Source: Gordonia insulae (GTDB taxonomy: Bacteria; Actinomycetota; Actinomycetes; Mycobacteriales; Mycobacteriaceae). Taken from it: DNA of 64,000 nucleotides. This document shows positions 32,115-41,617 of the stretch, piece after piece. The position numbers were made by a program, and so were the translations under genes. The stretch's first letter is position 1, and each line of letters begins with the position of its first letter. The stretch is from positions 310,001 to 374,000 of the forward strand of contig NZ_CP033972.1 in NCBI RefSeq assembly GCF_003855095.1, given 5' to 3'. The notes beneath the pieces were generated by a model. That model had not been told where the DNA came from. It did no database searches and saw nothing but the letters and a program-made list of their open reading frames with translations.

Positions 32115-35100
32115 ATGTTGTTTTCTGCGCTCCCGGCCAAGCAGGGGTTGTACGACCCCGAGGCCGAGGTCGATTCCTGCGGCGTCGCGATGGTGGCGGA
32201 TGTCTATGGCCGCCGGTCACATTCGATCGTCGCGGACGGACTTCTGGCGCTGGAGAACCTCGAGCACCGTGGCGCGGCCGGCGCCGAGGCGAACAGTGGC
32301 GACGGCGCCGGCATCCTGATTCAGCTCCCCGATGAATTGCTTCGTGCGGTGGTCGATTTCGACCTTCCCGCGCCGACCGCCGACGGCGACAACACCTACG
32401 CGGCCGGCACCTGCTTCCTGCCGGCCGACCCGATCCTGCGTCAGCAGGCCGTCGACCGTGTGGAGACGCTGGCGAAGTCGGAGGGTGTCACCATCCTCGG
32501 CTGGCGCGAGGTCCCCGTCGACGCCACCCGCGCCGACATCGGCGAGACCGCACTGGGCTGCATGCCGTTCATGATGCAGCTGTTCGTCACCGTCGAGCCG
32601 GCGGCAGGTGCGCCCCGGATCGGTGGCGTCGCACTCGATCGCTTCATCTACCCGTTCCGCAAGCAGGCCGAGCGGGTCACCCCGGAGATCGACGAGGCCG
32701 GCACCGGGCTGTACTTCCCGTCGCTGTCGAGCCGGACCATCGTCTACAAGGGCATGCTGACCACGATGCAGCTGCCGCTCTACTACGACGACCTGCGCGA
32801 CGACCGCTGCCACAGCGCGATCGCCATCGTGCACTCCCGGTTCTCCACCAACACGTTTCCGTCGTGGCCGCTGGCGCATCCCTTCCGGTTCGTCGCGCAC
32901 AACGGGGAGATCAACACGGTCCGCGGCAACCGCAACCGGATGCGCGCCCGCGAGGCCTTGCTGGAGACCGACCTCATCCCCGGGGACCTCAAGCGGGCGT
33001 TCCCGATCTGCACCCCCGAGGCGTCCGACTCCGCGTCACTCGACGAGGTCCTCGAGCTGTTGCACCTCGGTGGCCGCAGCGTGCCGCACGCCGTGATGCT
33101 GATGGTGCCGGAGGCCTGGGAGAACGTCCCGGACATGGAGCCGAAGCGGCGTGCGTTCCTCCAGTTCAACGCGTCCCTGATGGAGGCGTGGGACGGTCCG
33201 GCATGTGTCACGTTCACCGACGGCGCCGTGGTCGGTGCGGTCCTCGACCGCAACGGCCTGCGCCCCGGTCGCTGGTGGCAGACCCGAGACGGCCGCGTCA
33301 TTCTGGCGTCGGAGGCCGGCGTCCTCGACGTCCCGGTCGACGACGTCATCTCCAAGGGTCGGCTCGAACCGGGCCGCATGTTCCTCGTCGACACCAAGCA
33401 GGGCCGGATCATCCCCGACGAGGAGATCAAGGGTGACCTGATCCACGCCGAACCCTACGACGAGTGGCTGCACGCTGGGTTGCTCGACATCGCCACGCTG
33501 CCGAGCCGCCCGGTCTACAAGCCCAACCACGACACGGTGGTGCGGCGGCAGGTCTCGTTCGGCTACACCGAGGAGGACCTGCGCGTCCTCATGACCCCGA
33601 TGGCCGCGTCGGGGTACGAGCCACTCGGCTCGATGGGCACCGACACCCCGGTGGCGGTGCTGTCCAAACGCTCACGACTGCTCTACGACTACTTCGTCGA
33701 GCTGTTCGCGCAGGTCACCAACCCGCCGTTGGACGCCATCCGGGAAGAGATCGTCACCTCGATGGCGCGGGTGATGGGCCCGGAGCAGAACCTGCTCGAT
33801 CCGACGGCGGCGTCGTGCCGGCAGATCCTGCTGCATTGGCCGGTCGTCGACAACCACGATCTGGCGAAGCTCGTGCACATCAACGACGACGGGGACAACC
33901 CGGGGTTGTCGGCGAAGGTCCTGTCCGGCCTGTACGAGGTGGCCGAGGGTGGCTCCGGGCTGGCCGCGGCGCTCGAGGATCTGCGTCTACGGGCCAGTCA
34001 GGCGATCGCCGAAGGGCACACCACCCTGGTCATCTCCGACCGGCACACCGACCGCGAGCACGCGCCGATCCCATCGCTGCTGGCGACATCGGCGGTGCAC
34101 CACCACCTGGTGCGTACCAAGGAGCGGACCAAGGTCGCTCTCGTCGTCGAGTCGGGCGATGCCCGCGAAGTCCACCACATCGCGTTGCTCATCGGTTTCG
34201 GGGCCGCGGCGGTCAACCCGTACCTGGCTCTGGAGTCGCTCGAGGACCTGATCGCCGAGGGCGAGCTGACCGGCGTGCGGCCGTCGAAGGCGAGCCGCAA
34301 CTTCATCGAGGCACTCGGCAAGGGTGTGCTCAAGGTGATGAGCAAGATGGGCATTTCGACCATCAGCTCCTACACCGGCGCGCAGGCGTTCGAGGCCGTC
34401 GGGTTGTCGTCCGAGGTCGTCAAGGAGTACTTCACCCGGACCGTCTCGCGGATCGAGGGTGTCGGTCTCGACGAACTCGCCGAAGAGGTGCGGATGCGGC
34501 ATCACCGGGCATTCCCCGAGAACCCCACCGAGCAGGTCTACCGCAGGCTCGAGGTCGGCGGCGAATATCAGTACCGCCGCGAGGGCGAACTGCACCTGTT
34601 CACCCCGGAGACGATCTTCCTGTTGCAACACGCGACGAGAACCGGGCAGGCCGAGGTCTTCCAGAAGTACTCCGACGAGGTCGACAAGCTGTCCCGCGAG
34701 GGCGGCACGCTGCGTGGGCTGTTCGATTTCGACATCGCCGGTCGGGACCCAATCCCGCTCGACGAGGTGGAGTCCGTCGAGTCGATCATGACCCGATTCA
34801 ACACCGGCGCCATGAGCTACGGATCCATCTCGGCCGAGGCGCACGAGACCATCGCCATCGCGATGAACCGCATCGGCGGGCGGTCGAACTCCGGTGAGGG
34901 TGGCGAGGACGTCGACCGTCTGTACGACCCGGAGCGCCGCAGTGCCGTCAAGCAGGTGGCCTCTGGCCGATTCGGCGTGACCAGCGACTACCTGATCAAC
35001 GCAACCGACATCCAGATCAAGATGGCGCAGGGCGCGAAACCCGGTGAGGGCGGACAACTTCCGGCCTACAAGGTGTACCCGTGGATCGCCAAGACGCGGC

Positions 35101-36686
35101 ACTCGACGCCGGGTGTCGCGCTGATCTCGCCGCCGCCGCACCACGACATCTACTCGATCGAGGACCTGGCGCAGCTGATCCACGACCTGAAGAACGCCAA
35201 CTCCGACGCGCGAATCCACGTCAAGCTGGTGAGTGCGGTCGGTGTCGGCACGGTCGCCACGGGGGTCTCCAAGGCGCACGCCGACGTCGTGCTGATCTCC
35301 GGTCACGACGGCGGCACCGGTGCGTCGCCGCTCACCTCGCTCAAGCATGCCGGAACCCCGTGGGAGATCGGGCTCGCCGACGCGCAGCAGACGCTGATGC
35401 TGAACGGGTTGCGCGACCGGATCACGGTGCAGTGCGACGGCGCGCTGCGGACCGGCCGCGACGTGATCATGGCCGCACTGCTCGGTGCCGAGGAGTACGG
35501 CTTCTCCACCGCGCCGCTGATCGTCACGGGCTGCATCATGATGCGGGTCTGCCACCTCGACACCTGCCCGGTGGGTGTCGCGACGCAGAACCCGCAGCTG
35601 CGGGCGCGGTTCACCGGACAGGCCGAGCACATCGTCAACTTCTTCCGGTTCATCGCCGAAGATGTCCGAAAGTATCTGGCGCAGCTGGGCTATCGCACAC
35701 TCGACGAGGCGATCGGGCAGTCGCAGCGTCTGCACACCGACGCGGCGGTCGCGCACTGGAAGAGTCGTGGTCTCGACCTCACGCCCATCTTCCGCAAGTA
35801 CGAGGACAAGGGTCCCACCCGCCGGATGCGCGGTCAGGACCACGGCCTCGACCGTGCACTGGATCAGACGCTCATCCAGCTCGCCGAGGGTGCGCTCGAG
35901 GACGCCCACACGGTGACCCTGGAACTGCCGGTCCGCAACGTGAACCGGACGGTCGGCACGCTGCTCGGGTCGGAGGTGACCCGACGGTACGGTGCCGAGG
36001 GCCTGGCCGAGGACACCATCGTGGTGAAACTGACCGGGTCGGCCGGTCAGTCACTCGGCGCGTTCCTGCCGCCCGGCGTCACCATCTCGCTGTCCGGCGA
36101 CACCAACGACTACGTCGGAAAGGGCCTGTGCGGCGGCAAGATCGTCGTGGCCCCCGACCCCGACGCGTGGTTCATCGCCGAAGACCAGGTGATCGCCGGC
36201 AACACGATCCTGTACGGCGCGACCTCGGGCGAGGTGTACCTGCGTGGCCGCGTCGGCGAGCGGTTCTCGGTCCGCAACTCGGGTGCCACCGCGGTCGTCG
36301 AGGGCGTCGGCGACCACGCGTGTGAGTACATGACAGGTGGCCGTGTGGTGATCCTCGGTCCCACCGGACGCAACCTGGCCGCCGGGATGTCGGGCGGTAT
36401 CGCGTTCGTCTACGACCTCGACGCCGCGAAGGTGAATCCCGCGATGGTGGCCCTGCTGCGGCCGGATCCCGACGACCTGCGGTTCCTGCACGAGACGATC
36501 ACCAAGCACACCGAGCTCACCGGCTCGGCGATCGGCGCGTCGATGCTGGCGGACTGGCCGCGGCGTTGCCTGGCCTTCACCAAGGTCATGCCCACCGATT
36601 ACAAACGAGTGCTCGACGCCGCCCGGATGGCGGAAGCCGAAGGGCGCGACGTCGATTCAGCGATCATGGAGGCGGCACGTGGCTGA
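32115..36686 (+). CDS. gltB: GltB, glutamate synthase (GOGAT) large subunit
   Basis: GltB makes glutamate from glutamine and 2-oxoglutarate. The 1523-residue protein begins with a 21-residue propeptide, and Cys22 in DSCGVAM is the glutaminase nucleophile exposed after processing. The glutaminase domain runs to about 420, a central domain follows, the FMN synthase domain (about 830-1200) contains [24 protein letters not shown] and [15 protein letters not shown] with Fe-S cysteines, and the C-terminal beta-helix domain has repeated G-x-x-G-x-x-x-G. The ATG at 32115 lies 6 bases after GGAGG; a longer frame upstream has no similarity. The stop overlaps gltD by 8 bases. Confidence 0.97.
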   Translation: MLFSALPAKQGLYDPEAEVDSCGVAMVADVYGRRSHSIVADGLLALENLEHRGAAGAEANSGDGAGILIQLPDELLRAVVDFDLPAPTADGDNTYAAGTCFLPADPILRQQAVDRVETLAKSEGVTILGWREVPVDATRADIGETALGCMPFMMQLFVTVEPAAGAPRIGGVALDRFIYPFRKQAERVTPEIDEAGTGLYFPSLSSRTIVYKGMLTTMQLPLYYDDLRDDRCHSAIAIVHSRFSTNTFPSWPLAHPFRFVAHNGEINTVRGNRNRMRAREALLETDLIPGDLKRAFPICTPEASDSASLDEVLELLHLGGRSVPHAVMLMVPEAWENVPDMEPKRRAFLQFNASLMEAWDGPACVTFTDGAVVGAVLDRNGLRPGRWWQTRDGRVILASEAGVLDVPVDDVISKGRLEPGRMFLVDTKQGRIIPDEEIKGDLIHAEPYDEWLHAGLLDIATLPSRPVYKPNHDTVVRRQVSFGYTEEDLRVLMTPMAASGYEPLGSMGTDTPVAVLSKRSRLLYDYFVELFAQVTNPPLDAIREEIVTSMARVMGPEQNLLDPTAASCRQILLHWPVVDNHDLAKLVHINDDGDNPGLSAKVLSGLYEVAEGGSGLAAALEDLRLRASQAIAEGHTTLVISDRHTDREHAPIPSLLATSAVHHHLVRTKERTKVALVVESGDAREVHHIALLIGFGAAAVNPYLALESLEDLIAEGELTGVRPSKASRNFIEALGKGVLKVMSKMGISTISSYTGAQAFEAVGLSSEVVKEYFTRTVSRIEGVGLDELAEEVRMRHHRAFPENPTEQVYRRLEVGGEYQYRREGELHLFTPETIFLLQHATRTGQAEVFQKYSDEVDKLSREGGTLRGLFDFDIAGRDPIPLDEVESVESIMTRFNTGAMSYGSISAEAHETIAIAMNRIGGRSNSGEGGEDVDRLYDPERRSAVKQVASGRFGVTSDYLINATDIQIKMAQGAKPGEGGQLPAYKVYPWIAKTRHSTPGVALISPPPHHDIYSIEDLAQLIHDLKNANSDARIHVKLVSAVGVGTVATGVSKAHADVVLISGHDGGTGASPLTSLKHAGTPWEIGLADAQQTLMLNGLRDRITVQCDGALRTGRDVIMAALLGAEEYGFSTAPLIVTGCIMMRVCHLDTCPVGVATQNPQLRARFTGQAEHIVNFFRFIAEDVRKYLAQLGYRTLDEAIGQSQRLHTDAAVAHWKSRGLDLTPIFRKYEDKGPTRRMRGQDHGLDRALDQTLIQLAEGALEDAHTVTLELPVRNVNRTVGTLLGSEVTRRYGAEGLAEDTIVVKLTGSAGQSLGAFLPPGVTISLSGDTNDYVGKGLCGGKIVVAPDPDAWFIAEDQVIAGNTILYGATSGEVYLRGRVGERFSVRNSGATAVVEGVGDHACEYMTGGRVVILGPTGRNLAAGMSGGIAFVYDLDAAKVNPAMVALLRPDPDDLRFLHETITKHTELTGSAIGASMLADWPRRCLAFTKVMPTDYKRVLDAARMAEAEGRDVDSAIMEAARG

Positions 36687-38184
36687 TCCACGCGGGTTCC
36701 TGGATGTCCCGAAGAAAGAGTCGAAGTACCGACCTGTCGCCGAGCGTGTGCAGGACTGGGGTGACGTCTACGCGCACTCGGAGAATCCTCTGCGCGAGCT
36801 CGCCGAGGTCTCCGAACAGGGTCGTCGCTGCATGGATTGCGGCATCCCGTTCTGTCACTCCGGCAGCGCGGGTTGCCCCCTCGGCAACCTGATCCCCGAG
36901 TGGAACGATCTCGTACGCCGTGGCCGCTGGGATGCGGCCAGTGCCCGGTTGCACGCCACCAACAACTTCCCGGAGTTCACCGGCCTGGTCTGCCCGGCGC
37001 CGTGTGAGTCCGCGTGCGTGCTGTCCATCAGTGAGCCGACGACCGGCGGCAGCGTCACGATCAAGCGGATCGAGAAGACCATCGCGCACGAGTCGTGGGC
37101 GGAGGGCATCATCGGGCCGGAGCCACCGGCGGCACGGTCGGGCAAATCGGTCGCCGTCGTGGGTTCGGGCCCGGCCGGTCTCGCGGCCGCGCAGCAGCTG
37201 ACCCGCGCCGGACACGACGTGACCGTCTACGAGCGCGACGACCGGATCGGCGGGCTGCTGCGGTACGGCATCCCCGAGTACAAACTGCCGAAATCCGACA
37301 TCGATCGCCGCATCGCGCAGATGCGCGCCGAAGGAACGCAATTCGTCACCGGTTGCGATGTGGGCACCGACCTGTCGGTGGCCGAGTTGCGCTCCGGGCA
37401 CGAGGCGATCGTGCTGGCCATCGGGGCGATGGAGGCGAGGGACAATCCGGTGCCGGGTCGCGACCTGCGCGGCGTGTACCTCGCGATGGAACACCTCGTG
37501 CCGGCGAACAAGGAATGTGAGGGCGACGGTCCGTCGCCGATCTCCGCGGCCGGCAAGCACGTGGTGATCATCGGCGGTGGCGACACGGGTGCGGACTGCC
37601 TCGGCACCGCACACCGGCAGGGCGCGGCCTCGGTGGTGCAGCTCGACTACAACCCCGAGTTGCCGTCCGACCGGGACGATTCGCGGTCGCCGTGGCCGAC
37701 CTGGCCGTTGATCATGCGGACGTCGTCGGCACACGCCGAGGGCGGCGAGCGCAAGTATCAGGTCGCGGTGCAGCGGTTCGTCGGGGACGAGAACGGCAAC
37801 CTCACCGCCATGGTCCTGGCCGAGGTCGAGGTCGTTCGCGAACCGGACGGGCGCCGGGTCGTCTCTCCGGTCAGCGACGAGTTCGAGATCCCCTGCGAGA
37901 TGGCCTTGTTCGCGATCGGCTTCGCCGGGGTGAAGGGTGGCCCGCTGCTCGATGATCTCGGCATCGACCGCAACGGGCGCGGAGCGCTCTCCTGCGGCAG
38001 TGATTGGCAGACCGACGCGCCCGGCGTGTTCGTCTGCGGTGATGCGCATCGTGGCGCATCCCTCGTCGTGTGGGCCATCGCCGAAGGACGATCGACGGCG
38101 CGCGCCGTCGACGAATTCCTGATGGGCGAATCCGACCTGCCGTCCCCCGTCCGGCCGGCCGCGCTGCCGTTGTCGGTGCGCTGA
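36679..38184 (+). CDS. gltD: GltD, glutamate synthase small subunit
   Basis: GltD passes electrons from NADPH through FAD and Fe-S clusters to GltB. The 501-residue protein has [20 protein letters not shown] and [11 protein letters not shown] for two [4Fe-4S] clusters, the FAD fold [15 protein letters not shown] and the NADPH fold [13 protein letters not shown], then [19 protein letters not shown]. Start is GTG at 36679 inside gltB. gltBD between lgt and pyk is the arrangement I associate with Gordonia/Rhodococcus-type genomes, not with M. tuberculosis. Confidence 0.96.
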   Translation: MADPRGFLDVPKKESKYRPVAERVQDWGDVYAHSENPLRELAEVSEQGRRCMDCGIPFCHSGSAGCPLGNLIPEWNDLVRRGRWDAASARLHATNNFPEFTGLVCPAPCESACVLSISEPTTGGSVTIKRIEKTIAHESWAEGIIGPEPPAARSGKSVAVVGSGPAGLAAAQQLTRAGHDVTVYERDDRIGGLLRYGIPEYKLPKSDIDRRIAQMRAEGTQFVTGCDVGTDLSVAELRSGHEAIVLAIGAMEARDNPVPGRDLRGVYLAMEHLVPANKECEGDGPSPISAAGKHVVIIGGGDTGADCLGTAHRQGAASVVQLDYNPELPSDRDDSRSPWPTWPLIMRTSSAHAEGGERKYQVAVQRFVGDENGNLTAMVLAEVEVVREPDGRRVVSPVSDEFEIPCEMALFAIGFAGVKGGPLLDDLGIDRNGRGALSCGSDWQTDAPGVFVCGDAHRGASLVVWAIAEGRSTARAVDEFLMGESDLPSPVRPAALPLSVR

Positions 38185-38215
38185 GTCCGACCACTCGAGA
38201 GCACATCGCAACTCG

Positions 38216-38245
38216 CGCGGACAGGATGTTTTCATTCTGTTCGCG
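38216..38245 (+). terminator. 13-bp hairpin between gltD and pyk
   Basis: CGCGGACAGGATG (38216-38228), a TTTT loop, and CATTCTGTTCGCG (38233-38245) pair along all 13 positions on the plus-strand RNA, with two G-U wobbles. It begins 31 bases after the gltD stop. No U-tract follows, so it would be a U-less actinobacterial terminator or an RNA processing/regulatory hairpin. Confidence 0.5.
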
Positions 38246-38351
38246 ACGACCGCGGCTACCTACGTTGACCTGCCCGAACCCCACGTGGACTGCAAGTGTC
38301 CAATCGCCGCTGAGATAGAGATGGCGATACAACGCGACTAAGGTGATCACA

Positions 38352-39785
38352 GTGACACGGCGAACAAAGATTGTCTGCACCCTGGGTCCGGCCACCAGCA
38401 GCGACGAGAAGCTCAAAGAGCTCGTCTCCGCAGGTATGGACGTGGCGCGAATGAATATGAGTCATGGCACCCACGAGGTGCACCGCGAGGTGTACGCGAG
38501 GGTTCGCAAGGCCAGCGACGCGACGGAGAAGGCCGTCGGCATCCTGGCCGATCTGCAGGGACCGAAGATCCGGCTGGGCAAGTTCCAGGACGACGGCGCA
38601 CTCAACGGTGAGGTCATGTGGGCTACCGGCGACGAGGTCCGCATCACCGTCGACGACGTGCTCGGCACCCAGAATCGGGTGTCGACGACCTACGAGAACC
38701 TCGCCGAGGACGTCAAGCCCGGCGATCGACTGCTGATCGACGACGGAAAGGTCGGTCTGGTCGCCACGGCGATCGACGGGAACGACGTCGTGTGTGCGGT
38801 CACCGAGGGCGGCCCGGTCAGCAACAACAAGGGCTTGTCACTGCCCGGTGTCGACGTGTCGGTGCCGGCGATGTCGGAGAAGGACATCGCCGACCTGGAG
38901 TTCGCGCTGGAGCTCGGCGTGGACATGATCGCGTTGTCGTTCGTGCGCAGCCCTGCCGACATCGAGCTCGTCCATGAGGTGATGGACCGGGTGGGTCGTC
39001 GTATCCCGGTGATCGCGAAGCTGGAGAAGCCGGAGGCGATCGAGAATCTCGAGGCGATCGTGCTCGCCTTCGACGCGATCATGGTCGCTCGCGGTGATCT
39101 GGGTGTGGAGCTGCCGCTCGAAGAGGTGCCGCTGGTGCAGAAGCGGGCGATCCAGATGGCCCGGGAGAACGCCAAGCCGGTGATCGTGGCGACGCAGATG
39201 CTGGACTCGATGATCGAGAACTCGCGCCCCACCCGCGCGGAGGCCTCCGATGTCGCCAACGCTGTGCTCGACGGTGCTGACGCGGTGATGTTGTCGGGCG
39301 AGACGTCGGTGGGCAAGTGGCCGATCGATGCGGTGCTGACGATGGACAAGATCGCGCGCGCGGTCGAGGGCGGCTCGCGTGATGTGCCGCCGCTGTCGCA
39401 CGTGCCGCGGACCAAGCGCGGCATCATCTCGTATGCCGCGCGGGACATCGGTGAGCGGCTCGAGGTGAAGGCGCTCGTCGCGTTCACCCAGTCCGGTGAC
39501 ACGGTGCGCCGTCTGGCCCGGTTGCATTCGCGGCTCCCGCTGCTGGCGTTCACGCCGATGCAGGAGGTGCGCAGCCAACTCGCGTTGAGTTGGGGCACCG
39601 AGACGTTCATCGTCGATCACGTCGACACCACCGACCACATGATCGATCAGGTCGATCAGCAGTTGCTCCGGATCGGCCGGCTCGCCGAAGGCGACGTGGT
39701 GGTGATCGTGGCCGGTGCTCCTCCCGGAACGGTGGGTTCCACCAACATGATTCACGTCCACCGGATCGGCGAGCAGGACCACTGA
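38352..39785 (+). CDS. pyk: Pyk, pyruvate kinase
   Basis: Pyruvate kinase makes pyruvate and ATP from phosphoenolpyruvate and ADP. The protein of 477 residues has RTKIVCTLGPAT at the start, MNMSHGTHEVH, ADLQGPKIRLG, IAKLEKPEAIENL and the active-site MVARGDLGVELPLEEVPLVQK, then SGETSVGKWP. I prefer the GTG at 38352 (residues TRRTKIV) over the GTG at 38343, because family members start there and AAGGTGAT precedes it. Upstream 167 bases contain the hairpin and a possible promoter. Confidence 0.95.
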   Translation: MTRRTKIVCTLGPATSSDEKLKELVSAGMDVARMNMSHGTHEVHREVYARVRKASDATEKAVGILADLQGPKIRLGKFQDDGALNGEVMWATGDEVRITVDDVLGTQNRVSTTYENLAEDVKPGDRLLIDDGKVGLVATAIDGNDVVCAVTEGGPVSNNKGLSLPGVDVSVPAMSEKDIADLEFALELGVDMIALSFVRSPADIELVHEVMDRVGRRIPVIAKLEKPEAIENLEAIVLAFDAIMVARGDLGVELPLEEVPLVQKRAIQMARENAKPVIVATQMLDSMIENSRPTRAEASDVANAVLDGADAVMLSGETSVGKWPIDAVLTMDKIARAVEGGSRDVPPLSHVPRTKRGIISYAARDIGERLEVKALVAFTQSGDTVRRLARLHSRLPLLAFTPMQEVRSQLALSWGTETFIVDHVDTTDHMIDQVDQQLLRIGRLAEGDVVVIVAGAPPGTVGSTNMIHVHRIGEQDH

Positions 39786-39821
39786 GCTTGCATCGGTCAT
39801 GGGGGCATAGGGTGTGCTCTC

Positions 39822-40697
39822 ATGACCGAACAATCCGCGGATCTCGGACAACTGTTAGCTCTGCTCGACGTCGAGCGGCGGGGTGACGACCTCTTCGTCG
39901 GACAACATCCGGAACAGAAGACCGCACGTACGTTCGGCGGGCAGTTGCTCGCCCAGGGCGTGGTGGCCGCGTCCCGGACGATCACCCGCGGCAACCCGCC
40001 GGTCCATGCGCTGCACGCCCACTTCATCCGCGGCGGCGACGTGAGCAAGCCGATGGAGTATCACGTCGCCCGGTTCCGGGACGGGAAGGCGTTCGCGAAC
40101 CGGCAGGTGACGGCGGTGCAGGACGACGTCGAGGTGTTCACGATGCTGGTCGCGTTCCAGGACAACACCGCGGGGCTCGAGCACGCCGTCGAGATCCCGC
40201 AGGTGCCGTATCCGGAGGAGCTCCCGCCGCTCGGCGAGCACTTCAAGGGCTACGAGGACCGCATCGCGACATTCGTCAACGCGATGCATCCGATCGACAT
40301 CCGATTCGCCAACGACCCGACCTGGAAGATGCGCGACGCGGGGGAGCGACTCAAGGACAACCGCGTCTGGATGAAGACCGACGGTCCGATGCCCGACGAC
40401 CCGATCATGCACGTGGCGGCGATGTGTTACGCCTCGGACACCACCGTGCTCGATTCGATCATCACCACGCACGGTCTGTCGTGGGGGATCGATCGGCTGT
40501 TCGCCGCGACCGTCAACCATTCGATGTGGTTCCACCGTGAGTTCCGGTTCGACGACTGGATGCTCTACGCGACCCGGTCGCCGGTTGCCTCCGGATCCCG
40601 TGGCATGGGCTCGGGTCGATTCTGGATGCGCGACGGCCAGTTGGCGACCTCCGTCGTGCAGGAGGCTCTCATCAAGTACTTCCCGCCGAAGAGCTGA
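39822..40697 (+). CDS. tesB: Acyl-CoA thioesterase II (TesB type)
   Basis: TesB hydrolyses medium- and long-chain acyl-CoA. The 291-residue protein has two hot-dog folds: the first with FGGQLLAQGVVAASRT and HALHAHFIRGGD, the second with LDSIITTHGLSW, the catalytic-type NHSMWFHREF and WMLYATRSPVASGSRGMGSGRFWMRDG. It follows pyk after 36 bases, as tesB1 follows pykA in M. tuberculosis (Rv1618, Rv1617). It ends just before the tandem-repeat array. Confidence 0.94.
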   Translation: MTEQSADLGQLLALLDVERRGDDLFVGQHPEQKTARTFGGQLLAQGVVAASRTITRGNPPVHALHAHFIRGGDVSKPMEYHVARFRDGKAFANRQVTAVQDDVEVFTMLVAFQDNTAGLEHAVEIPQVPYPEELPPLGEHFKGYEDRIATFVNAMHPIDIRFANDPTWKMRDAGERLKDNRVWMKTDGPMPDDPIMHVAAMCYASDTTVLDSIITTHGLSWGIDRLFAATVNHSMWFHREFRFDDWMLYATRSPVASGSRGMGSGRFWMRDGQLATSVVQEALIKYFPPKS

Positions 40698-40710
40698 ACC
40701 GCTCCGACCC

Positions 40711-40855
40711 GGTGGTCGAGTGGTCGGCGAGCGTTTCCCGGTGGTCGGGTGGTCGGCGCACATTTTCCGGTGGTCGGGTGGTCGACGCAATTTTTCCGGT
40801 GGTCGGGTGGTCGGCGAGCGTTTCCCGGTGGTCGGGTGGTCGGCGAGCGTTTCCC
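40711..40855. repeat. Five tandem 29-bp repeats after tesB
   Basis: Five head-to-tail 29-bp units lie at 40711-40739, 40740-40768, 40769-40797, 40798-40826 and 40827-40855. Each begins GGTGGTCG(A/G)GTGGTCG and ends TTTCC(C/G context). Units 4 and 5 are identical, and units 2 and 3 differ mainly in the second half. The unit resembles the left end of the dispersed element that follows directly at 40858, so the array probably grew by slippage or unequal crossover from that element. There are no spacers, so it is not a CRISPR. Confidence 0.9.
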
Positions 40856-40857
40856 GG

Positions 40858-40905
40858 TGGTCGAGTAGTCGACGAGCCGCCAGGCGAGTCGGCGTATCGA
40901 GGCCA
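40858..40905. repeat. Dispersed intergenic repeat, copy B
   Basis: A 48-bp element from TGGTCGAGTAGTCGACGAGC to GTATCGAGGCCA. It has the same length and core (GAGCCGCCAGGCGAG) as copy A at 13936-13983 and closes the 29-bp tandem array. It stops 27 bases before the next gene. Confidence 0.75.
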
Positions 40906-40932
40906 AATCCGTCTCCTGGCAGACTGGTCGCC

Positions 40933-41502
40933 ATGACCTCCGCCCAGCCGCCTCGGCCCGACGGTCCGCCGCTCATGAACCCGCACGATGGGCCGGCCGA
41001 GTCCACGAGTACGACACCGCCGGTCGGCCCGTTCACCGGCGCGGCGCCCGCCGCGCCGCCACCGCAGTATTGGTTGCGCTCGGGACCGATGCTGCCGCAA
41101 CGCACCTGGCAGCGCACCACACGGTCGCCGGTCATTCTGGTCAGCGCGCTGGCGGCCATGGCGCTCGCGGCGGTGGCGGTCGTCGCGCTGGTGGTCGGCT
41201 CGATCAACGCGTCCGCGTTCACCGCGCGCGGGGTGATCCTCTGCCCGACCGCGCCGGGCCTGGCGTTGCAGGTCGGCCCGGGTGCCCCCGTGCAGATCTT
41301 CGACGAGACCGGGGACGAACTGTCGGCCACCACCCTCGGCCCGCGACGCTCCGGCGACGCCGGGCGGTGCGAGATGCAGTTCCGGGCCCGCGACGTCCCG
41401 TCCGGCCGTGCCGGATATGTCGTGCGCGTCGGGAATGTCTTCCAGGAGACGGTGTCCGAATCGGCGCTCACCTCTGGCGCGGTACTGCGACCCCTCGGTT
41501 AG
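40933..41502 (+). CDS. Hypothetical single-pass membrane protein
   Basis: A 189-residue protein: a Pro-rich N-terminal 55 residues (cytoplasmic), one strong transmembrane helix at about 69-95, and an outside domain of about 95 residues starting FTARGVILCPTAPG. Two cysteines (in ILCPT and GRCEMQF) could form a disulfide. The ATG at 40933 was chosen because upstream in-frame DNA is the repeat array. No family recognised. It precedes the ABC transporter gene by 115 bases. Confidence 0.8.
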   Translation: MTSAQPPRPDGPPLMNPHDGPAESTSTTPPVGPFTGAAPAAPPPQYWLRSGPMLPQRTWQRTTRSPVILVSALAAMALAAVAVVALVVGSINASAFTARGVILCPTAPGLALQVGPGAPVQIFDETGDELSATTLGPRRSGDAGRCEMQFRARDVPSGRAGYVVRVGNVFQETVSESALTSGAVLRPLG

Positions 41503-41617
41503 ATCCCCGGGAGCCGGTTGGACCGGCCGCGGGGACGTTGACGGGTGCCGTCGGGGCCCGCGGGTTAGACTGCGGCGATCTGTCCGACCGAACGCAGGCT
41601 GATGCCGAGGGGGGTTG

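Noticed and set aside
34000..35909. Long minus-strand frame opposite gltB
   Set aside because: Shadow of the highly conserved GltB synthase domain.
40711..40855. CRISPR-like array
   Set aside because: Units are directly adjacent without spacers, and no cas genes are present.
40565..40906. Open frames on both strands across the 29-bp array
   Set aside because: They result from the repeat, which lacks stops in some frames; no ribosome-binding site or protein similarity.
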